Part shown: one piece after another, positions 10,221-21,800 of the stretch | Layout of the letters: the number at the start of each line of letters is the position of its first letter | Position numbering within the stretch: the stretch's first letter is position 1 | Assembly (NCBI RefSeq): GCF_937616625.2 | Contig: NC_065575.1 | Span: forward strand, 21,716,001 to 21,780,000 | Source: Mercurialis annua | Taxonomy: Eukaryota; Streptophyta; Magnoliopsida; Malpighiales; Euphorbiaceae | Direction: 5' to 3' | DNA: 64,000 nt | The notes under the pieces: generated by a model | The model's database searches: none | What the model was told of the DNA's origin: nothing | Seen by the model: only the letters and a program-made list of their open reading frames with translations | Program-made: the position numbers and the translations under genes

Positions 10221-11315
10221 ATTGAGTCAGTCTAGTATGTTTTCATTTGAGAAATGATGTGACACAGCTGGAAGCTGATGATGATTATGAAATTTACGAT
10301 TGGGTATATGATTTGATACGAGTGAGTACTCGGCTACGGTGTAGTCTGGAGTCCCCGTATCTAGTGGCTGGGCCACCAGCGAGTTGGACTCGCAATTGAT
10401 ATTTACGATTGGGTTCAATGATATATGATTATTCGAGAGATGTGTCGCATGCTAGGATATTAGTTTCGTATGGATCGAATACATGTTTATATGTTTTATA
10501 TTATTGTTTTCTTGAAATGCGATGCTATGTTTTTATATTAATACCGTTAGTAAATGTCAACTCACTCAGTATTTTCCCAAATATTGACCCCTCACTTTTG
10601 ATGTCTTTCAGGTACTTAGTATGTGGACCTAGCTAGAGGCCAATTTTGAAGTCCAGAAGTCAGCTGTGTATGTTTAGTTTCTGACTTCTTTGAATGCTGC
10701 AGTAGTGGTCCCGTGTAGACAGAGTCGTAGCCTAGACAGCAGTACATTTTGATTGTAATTATATGTCTTTGATAAGCTAAGTGTTTTATATGTGGTTCAC
10801 GGCCCCAAATGCCGGTGACATATTTTGAGACACTAACTGATGTATACAGTACCGCGAGGCCAGTTCGTACAGGGTACGGTAACTAGAGCCCGCGAGGTTT
10901 TTGAACAGTTAGTGTATATATTTGGTTATATGTTATATATGAGTATTTGCTTCCGTTGTTTGTTGTTATTTGTTTATATTATTTGCGAAAAATTAATAGT
11001 GGTTTGAGGCTTGCTACGGGTTTCGGAGCTACCACTCCCGTTCCCTAGCGCCGGTTGCGGCTCAATATTTAGGGTCGTGACACATAGTCCCGAGATAATT
11101 CAACCGAGTTACATCATACCACTACTTAATCCCAAGTTGTGGGTCCCGAGATAGTTCGACCGAGTTACCCACTAGACACAGGTCCCGAGATACTTCGACC
11201 GAGTTACCTTGTGTCTATCACATTTCTTTTTATCCTCCTTAATCCATTAACCAACCAATATTCAAAAATTATCATTTCAAATCATTGACCATAGACGCCT
11301 AGACTCGTATCAATT

Positions 11316-11349
11316 CTGGTGATCACACAGCCTATTGACGCCCAATAGG
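11316..11349 (-). other. Paired stem-loops H1 and H2, copy 3
   Basis: On the minus strand, H1 is 11331-11349, stem CCTATTG / CAATAGG, loop GGCGT. H2 is 11316-11330, stem CTG / CAG, loop TGTGATCAC. The loop of H1 differs from copy 2 by one base (GGTGT/GGCGT). Confidence 0.6.
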
Positions 11350-12649
11350 TAGCTCGTTTCCCCACGGATCACTTATTGGGTCTAATAAAACTTCACATAA
11401 TAAAAATACATTTAAATAAAAGTATTAGGGTAACAGGTACTTTATTTAAGCGTTATAATCTCATAAATCGAACATATAAACCTTAAGCTTTTAAAATAAA
11501 TAGGCATCTTTATTATATGCTTCGTGCTACTTAAAATAATACGCGTCTTTTCAAAAGCGTATCTACTATATGGCATTGATTATTTTTACCCGCGATACTC
11601 TTAATAAAATCAATGAACATAATAATTTGATGATAAAGTAAAACGTAAAATTCTAAAGTTTTAACTTTATTCGTGTGCGACCTTTTTATAAAATATAACA
11701 CATTTTAATCGTTTATAGCATAAAATAGATTATTAATAAAAGATATAACTTATACTTTTTAAATTACATTAATGAAGTTTTCATAACACTAAAGTTGGTT
11801 TTATAAGTAAATATATAAGTTCTTGAACTAAAGCTATCAATCAAATCCAAGTGGCTATACATATAAAATAATAATAACGTAAGTAAATCGTGAACTCACC
11901 TCGATCGCTTAAATCCAAATTTTCCAATTGCAAAATATAAACTAGTCTGTTGACTAACTCCAATTCTTCTAATTCTCCAATCCGCCCACGTGTAGGATCT
12001 ATAATGTTAACAAATGCTAAATTAACACTCTATTTAAGACTAGTCTACTCATTTCCTTTTCGAATATAATTTCAAGTATTCGAACTTGAATTAATACTAC
12101 GTCCTTTTTTTCATTCTTGCCTTCTTAAAATCACTTTGATTCACTAACCAATAACTTATGCTAATAATCCAAGATTTTAAATGCTTAACTTAACTTCTAA
12201 ATTTATTACTTTAACTAATTTATATTATAAGTTCAACTTGTAACAATTTTTGTTCCTAAATATATATTATCGCACTAACCCCGTTACTCAACTTTTTAAT
12301 CATTTTAAATCCACTTACACCCAACTTAAACCTTATATTCAAGCATTTAAACTTAAATTTAATTTATGCCATAATTTATTTTTACTTCTATTTCAAAACT
12401 CATTTTATTAAACCTTCCAAAATCATTCTTTAATCCTCCCTACTTAAATTAAATTTATTTAAACACCTACAAATCTCATACCTTTAAAGCTTTAAATTTA
12501 ATAACAATTTTATACTATAATCCTTTTTTATTTTTATTTGAAAACTATTTGTCAAACTCCTTAAGATTTTCAATTTCGGTTTTATATTAACATTTAAATT
12601 AACTCATTTAAAATTCTGAAAACACCCAATTTATCAAAAAATCATCCAG

Positions 12650-12850
12650 GGAGCGCGCGTTCGGGGCGACCGGCTGGTCTGCCCATTGAGCAGACCAGCT
12701 GGTTTGCTCATGGCTGAGCAGACGCACGTCTGCTCAGCAGAGCAAACCGTGGTCTGCTCTGGTTGAGCAGACCGTAGTCTGCTCAACCTGAGCAGACGGG
12801 TCAGGCCATTTGGCCTGACCGGTCTTCTCTCCGACCCAGTTCCCTCGCCA
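12650..12850. repeat. Palindrome cluster built on GAGCAGAC / GTCTGCTC
   Basis: At least seven GAGCAGAC or GTCTGCTC units in both orientations, including GAGCAGAC-GCAC-GTCTGCTC, plus GGTCAGGCC / GGCCTGACC near 12800. It is far richer in GC than its surroundings. On the transcript strand it is 350-550 nt downstream of the donor-like site. A 76-codon frame at 12634-12864 is a by-product of the repeats. Confidence 0.7.
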
Positions 12851-13420
12851 AAATCCGACTCCACCTCCGTTTCTCAAAAATCAGAATTTTGTAAAAATTA
12901 GAAAAATTTCCAACTTTTGAAAATCATGAACTCTCTAACACTAGTTGATTGAAACTCATCCCAATTCAATCTTTATTAGCTTAACCTTACCCAATCTTTT
13001 AAGTTTACTAATTGATGTTTAATTATGTATTAATCACTTGAATCCATCAATTTATAGCCCTAATTAATCCATTAATTAGCCTTCAATTTCAGCAAATAAC
13101 ATATAATCATTGATTTAAACACATGCAAGCTAAAACTCATTTGAATCACCATAAACCCTAGGATCAAACCCAAATTTCCAGCCATGAATTAAGAATTCTT
13201 ACCTCTAATTTAGCTCCAAGGTTGATGGTAATTGATGGGTTCAATCTTCTTTAGGAGTAATTACTTGAAATTGAGTCAAAAATCCTAAGCCTAGCTTTTC
13301 TCCATTCTTTCTTGGTTTTCTTTTCCTTTCTCTCTTAAATGTAGAAGATGAAGTTCTAGAGGAAAATGAATTCTCTGGAATTCTTTTCTTTTGCTAGACT
13401 TAAGAAAAGTGGTTTGGGCT

Positions 13421-13430
13421 TTATAATATA
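13421..13430 (-). promoter_or_regulatory. LTR TATA box of the 3.8-kb LTR
   Basis: The minus strand reads TATATTATAAAGCCC about 220 nt upstream of the donor-like GAGGTAAGAA. This spacing resembles the other LTRs here. Confidence 0.5.
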
Positions 13431-14399
13431 ATTGGGCTCATTTCTACATTCAATCTAATTTGATCCATTTTGCTTATTTCAAATTTTAAAATCTACCATA
13501 ATTAATCCATTAATCAAGTAGGTCGTTTCCATGCCGTGCTAAATTCTAATTGTCAAACGACTTTAAATTATACGGAGTCCATTTCACTAATCCAAAATAT
13601 TAATTGTTGCCTTTTTCCTTTAAATTTTATTGTTTAACCGTATAGTTTATATGTCGCGCTCAAACCCGCATTTAAAATAATATTCCAATTATTTATAGAT
13701 TCTCTTATAATAATCCAATTAATAAGATTTGCGGATATTATTTTAAATATCCATTTTAAAATCATTTATTTTATTTAATGGAAATTTCTCCAATTTTCCC
13801 ATTAAATCTCAATATGCTTGTCTCGGTATCCAAATACGAGATAAAATCTATTTTCAATTAATTTAATCTAATATACAGTCCAACTTTATTAAAATTAATC
13901 CTTCGTCAAAACGCCATTTTCCGCCTCATTTCTGGAAATTCCCTCATTTTAGCTCCCTTTGGCTAAAATAATATATTTAATCCAATTAAATACTTTTCCA
14001 AAAATACGGGGTATTACAGTTTGTTGATTTACTGGTTTGAAGTTCTGTTAGGCGGGTCATGGTGTGCCTTCAAATTGAAGGAGATGGCGATATGCCATTG
14101 TGGCCATTAAACTATTTTGACTAAATCAAATAAATCCTTAAAGTTAAACATTTCCTAATAATTTGGATTTCGTTTTGATTTATAATTAAATATTATAAAC
14201 AGTAGTAATTTTACAACTTAAGTTAATATATTTACTCGGGTAATTACATTTGTTTTCGAATATCAAAAATGGCAAAATTACAATTTAGCCCTCGAACGTT
14301 TTTATAACTTATTCAAATAAGTTTTTGGTTAGTAACTCTATATTTTGTTTCTAATTATAAACAAAATCAAGTAATTTGATTTCAGATATCAAATTGCTT

Positions 14400-14478
14400 A
14401 AAGTACAGTTTAGTCCCTAATTGGCTAAAGTACAGTTTAGTCCCTAATTGGCTAAAGTACAGTTTAGTCCCTAAACTT
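14400..14478 (+). repeat. Three tandem ~26-bp units inside the LTR
   Basis: The unit is TTGGCTAAAGTACAGTTTAG followed by TCCCTAA. It occurs about three times here, twice at 26243-26302 and 45946-46006, and in diverged inverted form at 29466-29520, so copy number varies between LTRs. Confidence 0.75.
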
Positions 14479-15115
14479 TTATAAACTGTAAATGATTAGA
14501 TTTTTGGGTTGTAACTTGGGTTACTTGAAATTGAAGTTATTGAGTTCTGCTTTTAAAATGAATTATTATCTTACCGAATTATTTTATAAATATAAACTCG
14601 GGTTTATATTTGATAAACGTTTTGAGTCGGGTTAGACTTGGGTCACACGGCAAGTGAGGTTAGCTTGGTAGTTATTGGTAACTTAGCTAACCAACTATTT
14701 GGAAATTATTTATTTTTGAAAAATTATTAAATAATATTTGTAAATCGGATTTTAAGCGAGAACTCAATAGACTTGTTTTAATTAGGCTTTATTACCTATT
14801 GCGTATGTTTGTGTGTTCAGACTTGTTTTATTCCGACGTGTTATTTCTGCTAGTCCTATGTGGTGTCTAGTACTCTCTAGAGTTAGGGTCTGTTTTTAAT
14901 AATTATTTTATTTGTCTAGACCCGTCTATAGTTCTTGCTCCAGTGGCGAACTAGGATTAGTTGCTTGCCGGATATCACGTGGATTAGCAAGCAGTGAGTT
15001 TTGTACTTACTATTTACCGCTTTATTAAGTAAATTGTTATTTTAATATTAAATATATATACTGTACGTATATTTCGAACTGTTTTAATATTATGACTTTT
15101 AGTTGGAACATGCTA

Positions 15116-15151
15116 CCTAATGGGCATCATTAGGACTGCGTGCGCACCGGT
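15116..15151 (+). other. Paired stem-loops H1 and H2, copy 4
   Basis: H1 15116-15134: CCTAATG / CATTAGG, loop GGCAT. H2 15135-15151: ACTG / CGGT, loop CGTGCGCAC. Confidence 0.6.
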
Positions 15152-15843
15152 ATTGATATGGGTAAGGTATATATGGAAATGTGGTAACTCGGTGTGAGCA
15201 TAGCTCTCGGGACCAGGTAGAATAACTCGGTGTAGCTCAGCTCTCTGGACCAGACCTATAGGATTATGTTTATTATTAGAATTGTGGATTAGGGTTCGAA
15301 CTATTATTCGTAATATCATTATTAAATGTTTTAAACGGTTTTAAAGGTTTTCCACTTAATAAATGTAGATAGTGGTATAAACTCATCTCAGTATATCTGA
15401 CCCGTTTGTTTTCCCAATTTTTCCCAGGGTTATGATCCGAGAGAGTTTGGTGATCTCCGCATTTACTTTTCTTCGGAGGTTCCATTATTTTAGTAGAACT
15501 ATCAACTGTTTTATTCTTAGGCCGCAGTAGTTGACTAGACGTCTTTATTTTATTTTAGCTGTTGTCGGATTGGTCTTACTGGATTATTATTGCGTTGGCA
15601 TGTTCTATTATTATTCAGAATTATTTATGTTAAACCGAATTAATACTATTATTGGAAAGCATGTTATTTTAATTGCTGAATATTATAACTGCTAAATTTA
15701 GGCTGAAGTCTCGGTTGCCCCCGAGCATTGGGTTTCTGCAGGTTTATGTGTTTGTATGTTAATTGAAAGGCTAGCTACGGGTTTTGGTACTACATTACCC
15801 ATACCCTAGCGCCGGTCGCGATTCATGAAAATGGGTCGTGATA

Positions 15844-18800
15844 GTTTCACCACTTTAGCGATTTAACCAAAAACGTTTAAAATGTTACGAAACAAATCCT
15901 AACGTTTCATCATTTTTGCGATTTAATCCAAACGTTTAAAACGTTACGAAACAAATCCTAACATTTCACCTTTTTAGAAATTTAATCCAAAATGTTTAAA
16001 ACGTTACGAAGGCAATCCAAACGTTTAAAACATTACGAAACAATTTCAAACGTTTAAAACGTTATGAAATAAATCCTAACGTTCCACCTTTTTAGCGATT
16101 TAGGCCAAACGCTTAAAATGTTACTAAACAAATCCTAATGTTTCACCTCTTTAGCGATTTAAGTTAAACGTTTAAAATGTTACAAAACAAATCCTAACAT
16201 TTCACATTTTTAGCGATTTAAGCCAAATGTTTTAAACGTTACGAAATAAATCCAAATGTTTCACCATTTTAGCGATTTAAACCAAACGTTTAAAACGTTA
16301 CGAAAGGAATCCAAACATTTAAAACGTTTCGAAACAAATGCAAATTTTTCACCTTTTTAGCGATTTAAGCTAAACGTTTACAAATGTTAAGAAATAAATC
16401 CAAACGTTTCACCTTTCTAGCGATTTAAGCCAAACATTTACAAACGGTTACGAAACAAATCCCAACATTTCACCTTTATTAGCGATTTAAGTCAAACGTT
16501 TAAATGTTACGAAACCAATCCAAACGTTTAAAACTTTTTGAAACAATTCCAAAAATTTACCTTTTTAGCGATTTAATCCAAACGTTTACAAACGTTATAA
16601 AACAAATCCAACCGGTTCACCTTTTTATCGATTTAAGCCAACCGCTTAAAACGTTACGAAACCAATCCAAAAGTTTAAAACGTTACGAAACAAATCCGGA
16701 CGTTTCACCTTTTTAGCAATTTAAGCCTAACATATAAAACGTTACGAACAAATCCAAAAGTTTCATCATTTTAACGATTTAAGCCAAACGTTTAAAACGT
16801 TACGAAACAAATCCTAACGTTTCATCATTTTAGCGATTTATGCCAAACGTTTAAAAAGTTACGAAACAAATCCTAAAATTTCACCTTTTTATCGATTTAA
16901 GCCAAACGTTTAAAACATTACGAAACAAATCCTAATGTTTCACCTTTATAGCAATTTAAGCCAAACATTTAAAATATTATGAAACCAATCGAAACATTTA
17001 AAACGTTTAAAACATTAAAACAAATCCTAACGTTTCACCTTTTTAGAAATATAAGTCAAACGTTTAAAGTGTTACGAAACAAATACTAACGTCACACTGT
17101 TTTAGCGATTAAAGCAAAACATTTAAAACATTACGAAACAAATCCTAATGATTCACCTTTTTAGCTATTTAAGCCAAATATTTAAAACATTTTGATACAA
17201 ATTTAGACGTTTCACCTTTTCAGCGATTTAAGCCAAACGTTTATCATGTTATGAAACTTATCAAAACGTTTAAAACGTTACGAAAAAAATTCAAACGTTT
17301 CACCTTTTTAGCGATTTAAGCCAAACATTTACAAACGTTTCGAAGCAAATCCAAATGTTTCAACTTTTTAGCGATCTAAGCCAATCATTTAAAAACATTA
17401 CGAAACAAATCAAAACGTTTCACCTTTTTAGCGAATTAAGCCAAACGTTTACAAAGGTTACGAAACAAATCCAAATGTTTGCCCTTTTTAGCGATTTAAG
17501 ACAAACGTTTAAAAGGTTACGAAAGCAATCCAAATGTTTCAAACGTTACGAAACGTATCCCAACGTTTCGCCTGTTTAGCAATTTAAGCCAAACGTTTAC
17601 AAACGTTACGAAACAAGTCCAAATGTTTCCCCTATCCAGCGATTTAAGTCAAATGTTTAAAACGTTGTAAAACAAATCCTAACGTTTTACATTTTTAACG
17701 ATATAAGCCCAACATTTAAAACGTAACGTAACAAATCTTAAAGTTACGAAACAAATCCAAATGTTTCTAAACCTTTTTAGCCATCTAAACCAAATGTTTA
17801 AAACGTTGAAAAACAAATCCTAACGTTTTACATTTTTAACGATGTAAGCCCAATGTTTAAAACGTAACGTAACAAATCTTAAAGTTTCACCTTTTTAGCG
17901 ATTTAAGCCCAATGTTTAAAATGTAACGTAAAAAATTACAAACGTTACAAAACAAATCCAAATGTTTCTAAACCTTTTTAGCGATATAAGCCAAATGTTT
18001 AAAACGTTGCAAAACAAATCCTAACGTTTTACATTTTTAACGATATAAGCCCAACGTTTAAAACGTAACGTAACAAATCTTAAAGTTTCACCCTTTTAGC
18101 GATTTAAGCCAATTGCTTAAAACGTTACAAAACCATTCCAAACGTTTAAAACGTTACGAAAAAAATTGTAATGTTTCACCTTTTTAGCGATTTAAGCCAA
18201 ACGTTTAAAACGTTACAAAACAAATCCTAACGTTTCACCTTTTTAGAGATATAAGACAAATGTTTAAAACGTTACGAAACAAATTCAAATGTTTACAACG
18301 ATACGAAACAAATCCAAAGGTTTTGCCTTTTTAGCTATTTATGCCAAACGTTAACAAACATTACGAAATAAATCCAAACATTTCCCCTTTTTAGCGATAT
18401 AAGCCAAACGTTTAGAACATTATGAAACCAATCCAAACGTTTAACACGTTATGAAATAAATCCTAACGTTCCACCTTTTTAGTGATTTAAGCCAAACGCT
18501 TAAAATGTTACGAAACAAATCCTAATGTTTCACCTTTTTAGCGGTTTAAGCCAAACGTTTAAAACGTTAAAAAATAAATCCTAACGTTTCACCTTTTTAG
18601 CGATTTAAGCCAAACATATATAAACGATTATGAAACAAATCCCAACATTTCACCTTTTTTAGCGATTTAAGTCAAACGTTTAAATGTTACGAAACCAATC
18701 TAAACGTTTAAAACTTTCCGAAATAATTCCAAATATTTCACCTTTTTGGCAATTTAATCCAAACGTTTACAAACGCTAAAAAAAAATCCAAACGGTTCAC

Positions 18801-21800
18801 CTTTTTAGCGATTTAAGCCGACCGCTTAAAACTTTACGGAACCAATCCAAAAGTTAGAAACGTTACGAAACAAATCCCGACGTTTCACCTTTTTAGCGAT
18901 TTAAGCCTAACATTTAAAATGTTACGAACAAATCCAAACGTTTCATCATTTTAGCGATTTAAGCCAAACGTTTATGACGTTACGAAACAAATCCTAAAGT
19001 TTCATCATTTTAGCGAATTAATCCAAAACGTTACAAAACAAATGCTAACGTTTCCCTTTTTCAGCGATATAAGCCAAACGTTTTAAACGTTACGAAACAA
19101 ATTCTAAACCTTTATAGGGATTTAAGCCAAATGTTTAAAATGTTGCAAAACAAATCATAACGTTTTACATTTTTAGCGATATAAGCCCAACGTTTAAAAC
19201 GTGACGTAACAAATCTTAAAGTTTCACGTTTTTAGCGATTTAAGCCAAACGTTTAATACGTTACGAAACCATTCCAAACGTTTAAAATTTTACAAAACAA
19301 ATTTAAACATTTAAAACGTTACGAATTTTTTTTAATGTTTCACCTTTTTAGCGATTTAAGCCACACGTTTAAAACATTACGAAACAAATCCTAACGTTTC
19401 CCCTTTTTAGCGATTTAAGACAAATGTTTAAAACGCTACGAAACAAATCCAAACGTTTACAACGATACGAAATAAATCCAAAGGTTTTGCCTTTTTAGCG
19501 ATTTAAGCCAAACATTTACAAACGTTACAAAACAAATCCAAACGTTTCACCTTTTAAGCGATTTAAGCCAAAGGAAAACGTTATGAAACCAATTTAAACG
19601 TTTAAAACATTTCAAAACAATTCTGAACATTTAAAACTTTACGAAATAAACCCGAACGTTCCACCTTTTAAGCAATTTAAGCCAAACGCATAAAACGTTA
19701 CAAAATAAATCCTAATGTGTCACCTTTTTAGCGATTTAAGCCAAACGTTTAAAACGTTACGAAAGTAGTCCAAACCTTTAAAATGCTATGAAACAAATCC
19801 AAACGTTTCATCTTTTTAGCGATTTAAGCTAAATGTTTAAAAACGTTACGAAACAAATCCAAACGTTTCATCTTTTTATCGATTTAGGCCAAACATTTAC
19901 AAACTTTACGAAACAAATCCAAATGTTTCACCTTTTTTTGCGATTTAAGTCAAACGTTTAAACATTATGAAACCAATCCAAAAGTTTAAAACGTTTCGAA
20001 ACAATTCCAAATATTTCACCTTATTAGCAATTTAATCCAAAATGTTTACAAACGTTATGAAACAAATCCAAACGCTTCACCTTTTTAGCGATTTAAGCCA
20101 AACGTTTACAAGCTTTGCGAAACAAATCCAAATGTTTCACCTTTTTTAGTGATTTAAGGCAAACATTTAAAACATTATGAAACCAATTCAAATGTTTAAA
20201 ACGTTACAAAACAAATTTCGACGTTTCACCTTTTTAGCGAATTAAACCTAACGTTTAAAACATTATGAAACGAATCCTAACGTTTCCCCTTTTTTGAGAC
20301 TTAATCCAAACGTTTAAAAGGTTACAAAACGAATCCTAACGTTTCATCATTTTAGCGATTTAAGCCAAATGTTTAAAATGTTACGAAACAAATTCTAACA
20401 TTTCACCTTTTTAGAGATTTAAGACAAACGTTTAAAAAGTTACAAAACAAATCCTAACGTTTCCCCTTTTCAGCGATATAAGCCAAACGTTTAAAACGTT
20501 TTGAAAGAAATCCAAACGTTTCACCTTTTTAGCGATTTAAACCAAACGTTTAAAACGTTTTGAAACCAATCCAAACGTTTAAAACATTACGAAACAAATC
20601 CAAACGTTTCACCTTTTTAGCGATTTAAGTCAAATGTTTACAAAGGTTACGAAAAAAATCCAAACGTTTCACCTTTTTAATGATTTAAGCCAAACGTTTA
20701 CAAAGGTTACGAAACCAATCCAAACGGTTCACCTTTTTAGCTATTCAAGCCAAACGTTTAAAACGTTACCAAACCAATCCAAACGTTTCCCCTATTTAGA
20801 GATTTAAGCCAAACGTTTACAAACGTTACGAAACAAATCCAAACGTTTCACTTTATTAGCGATATAAGCTAAACGTTAAAAATGTAAAAAAACCAATCCA
20901 AACGTTTAAAAGGTTAAGAAACAAAATCTTATGTTTCACCTTTTGAGCGATTTAAGACAAACATATAAAACGTTTCACAACAAATCCTAACGTTTCCACA
21001 TTTCAGCAATTTAAGCCAAACATTTAATACGTTCACGAAAAAAATCATAATGTTTCACCTCTTTAGCGATTTAAGCAAAACGTATAAACGTTTCTAAGTA
21101 AATCCAAACTTTCACCTTTTTAGCGATTTAAGCCGAACGTTTAAAACGTTGCGAAACCAATCCTAACGGTTAAAACGTTAAAAAAATCCAAACATTTCAT
21201 ATTTTTAGCAATTTAAGCCAAACGTTTACAAACATTACGAAACAAATCCAAACGTTTAACCTTTTTAGCGATTTAAGCCAAACGTTTAAAACGTTACGAA
21301 ACAAAGCCAAACGTTTCACCTGTTTGGCGGTTTAAGCCAAAGTTAACAAACGTTATGAAACAAATCGAGACGTTTCACCTTTTTAGCAATTTAAACCAAA
21401 CATTTAAGACGTTACGAAACCAATCCAAAAGTTTAAAACGTTATGAAACAAATCCAAACGTTTCACCTTTTTAAAGCCAAACTTTTAAAATGTTTTGAAA
21501 TAAATCCAAATGTTTTACCTCTTTAGAGATTTAAGCCAAACGTATAAAACGTGACGAAACAAATCTAAACGTTTCACCTTTTTAGCGATTTACGCCAAAC
21601 GTTACAAACGTTACGAAACAAATTCTAACGTTTCACCTTTTTAGTGATTAAAGCCAAACTTTTAAAACATTACGAAACAATTCTACATGTTGAAAACGCT
21701 ACAAAACAAATCCAAATGTTTTACGTATTTAGCGTTTTAAGCCAAACGTTTATAAACGTTACGAAACAAACTCAAACGTTTCTCCTATCTAGCGATTTAA

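Larger units (their letters stand above)
8737..11082 (+). mobile_element. Complete solo gypsy LTR (2346 bp)
   Basis: It starts TGTAATACCCCAAAATA and ends GGGTCGTGACA, flanked by CATAG on both sides (8732-8736 and 11083-11087). With perfect ends, a perfect 5-bp duplication and no internal region, it is a solo LTR left by LTR-LTR recombination. It carries H1/H2 at 10186-10220, a donor-like CAAGGTAAAT at 9368-9376 and an acceptor-like TCTTTCAG at 10604-10611. A run of GTGTGCG/CGCACAC palindromes lies at 9570-9665. It is inserted in the LTR 7832-14018. Confidence 0.92.
8690..11215 (-). repeat. Tandem stem-loops in the LTR 7832-14018 (four copies, split by the solo LTR)
   Basis: Four copies of a unit that on the minus strand reads GTAACTCGG...TATCTCGGGAC. 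One copy lies near 8690-8720, one spans 11085-11113, and two lie at 11139-11172 and 11175-11215. In two copies the flanks are complementary but differ: GTGGGT/ACCCAC at 11139/11167, and GACACAGGT/ACCTTGTGTC at 11175/11206 with a one-base bulge. This is what paired stems under structural selection would show. Confidence 0.5.
7832..14018 (-). mobile_element. 5' LTR of a minus-strand gypsy element (3.8 kb), split by a solo LTR
   Basis: The plus strand begins TGTCACAACCCG at 7832 and ends ACGGGGTATTACA at 14018. Removing the inserted solo LTR 8737-11082 and one copy of its CATAG duplication leaves about 3836 bp, the longest LTR in the window. On the transcript strand it has a TATA box (13421-13430), donor-like GAGGTAAGAA near 13202, a large palindrome cluster (12650-12850), H1/H2 (11316-11349), four tandem stem-loops and acceptor-like TTCAG near 8353. 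Its internal region (gag remnant) lies to the left. It interrupts the solo LTR that resumes at 14019. Confidence 0.85.
14019..15843 (+). mobile_element. 3' part of the interrupted solo gypsy LTR
   Basis: This continues the LTR begun at 5400. Its sequence runs parallel to 25840-27713 of the plus-strand chromovirus LTR, including the stretch around the GTCTAGTACTCTCTAGAG motif, H1/H2 (15116-15151), tandem stem-loops near 15180-15255, acceptor-like TTTTTCCCAG near 15428 and the terminal CTAGCGCCGGTCGCGATTC. It ends GTGATA (mutated GTGACA) at 15843, then GTTTC and satellite. Confidence 0.8.

Noticed and set aside
11139..11215. Pol III B-box (GTTCGA) inside the LTR stem-loop units
   Set aside because: GTTCGACCG lacks the final C of the B-box consensus, no A-box is upstream, and the related chromovirus units lack the TTCGA altogether.
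12634..12864. 76-codon frame in the GAGCAGAC cluster
   Set aside because: A product of the inverted repeats; lies inside an LTR.
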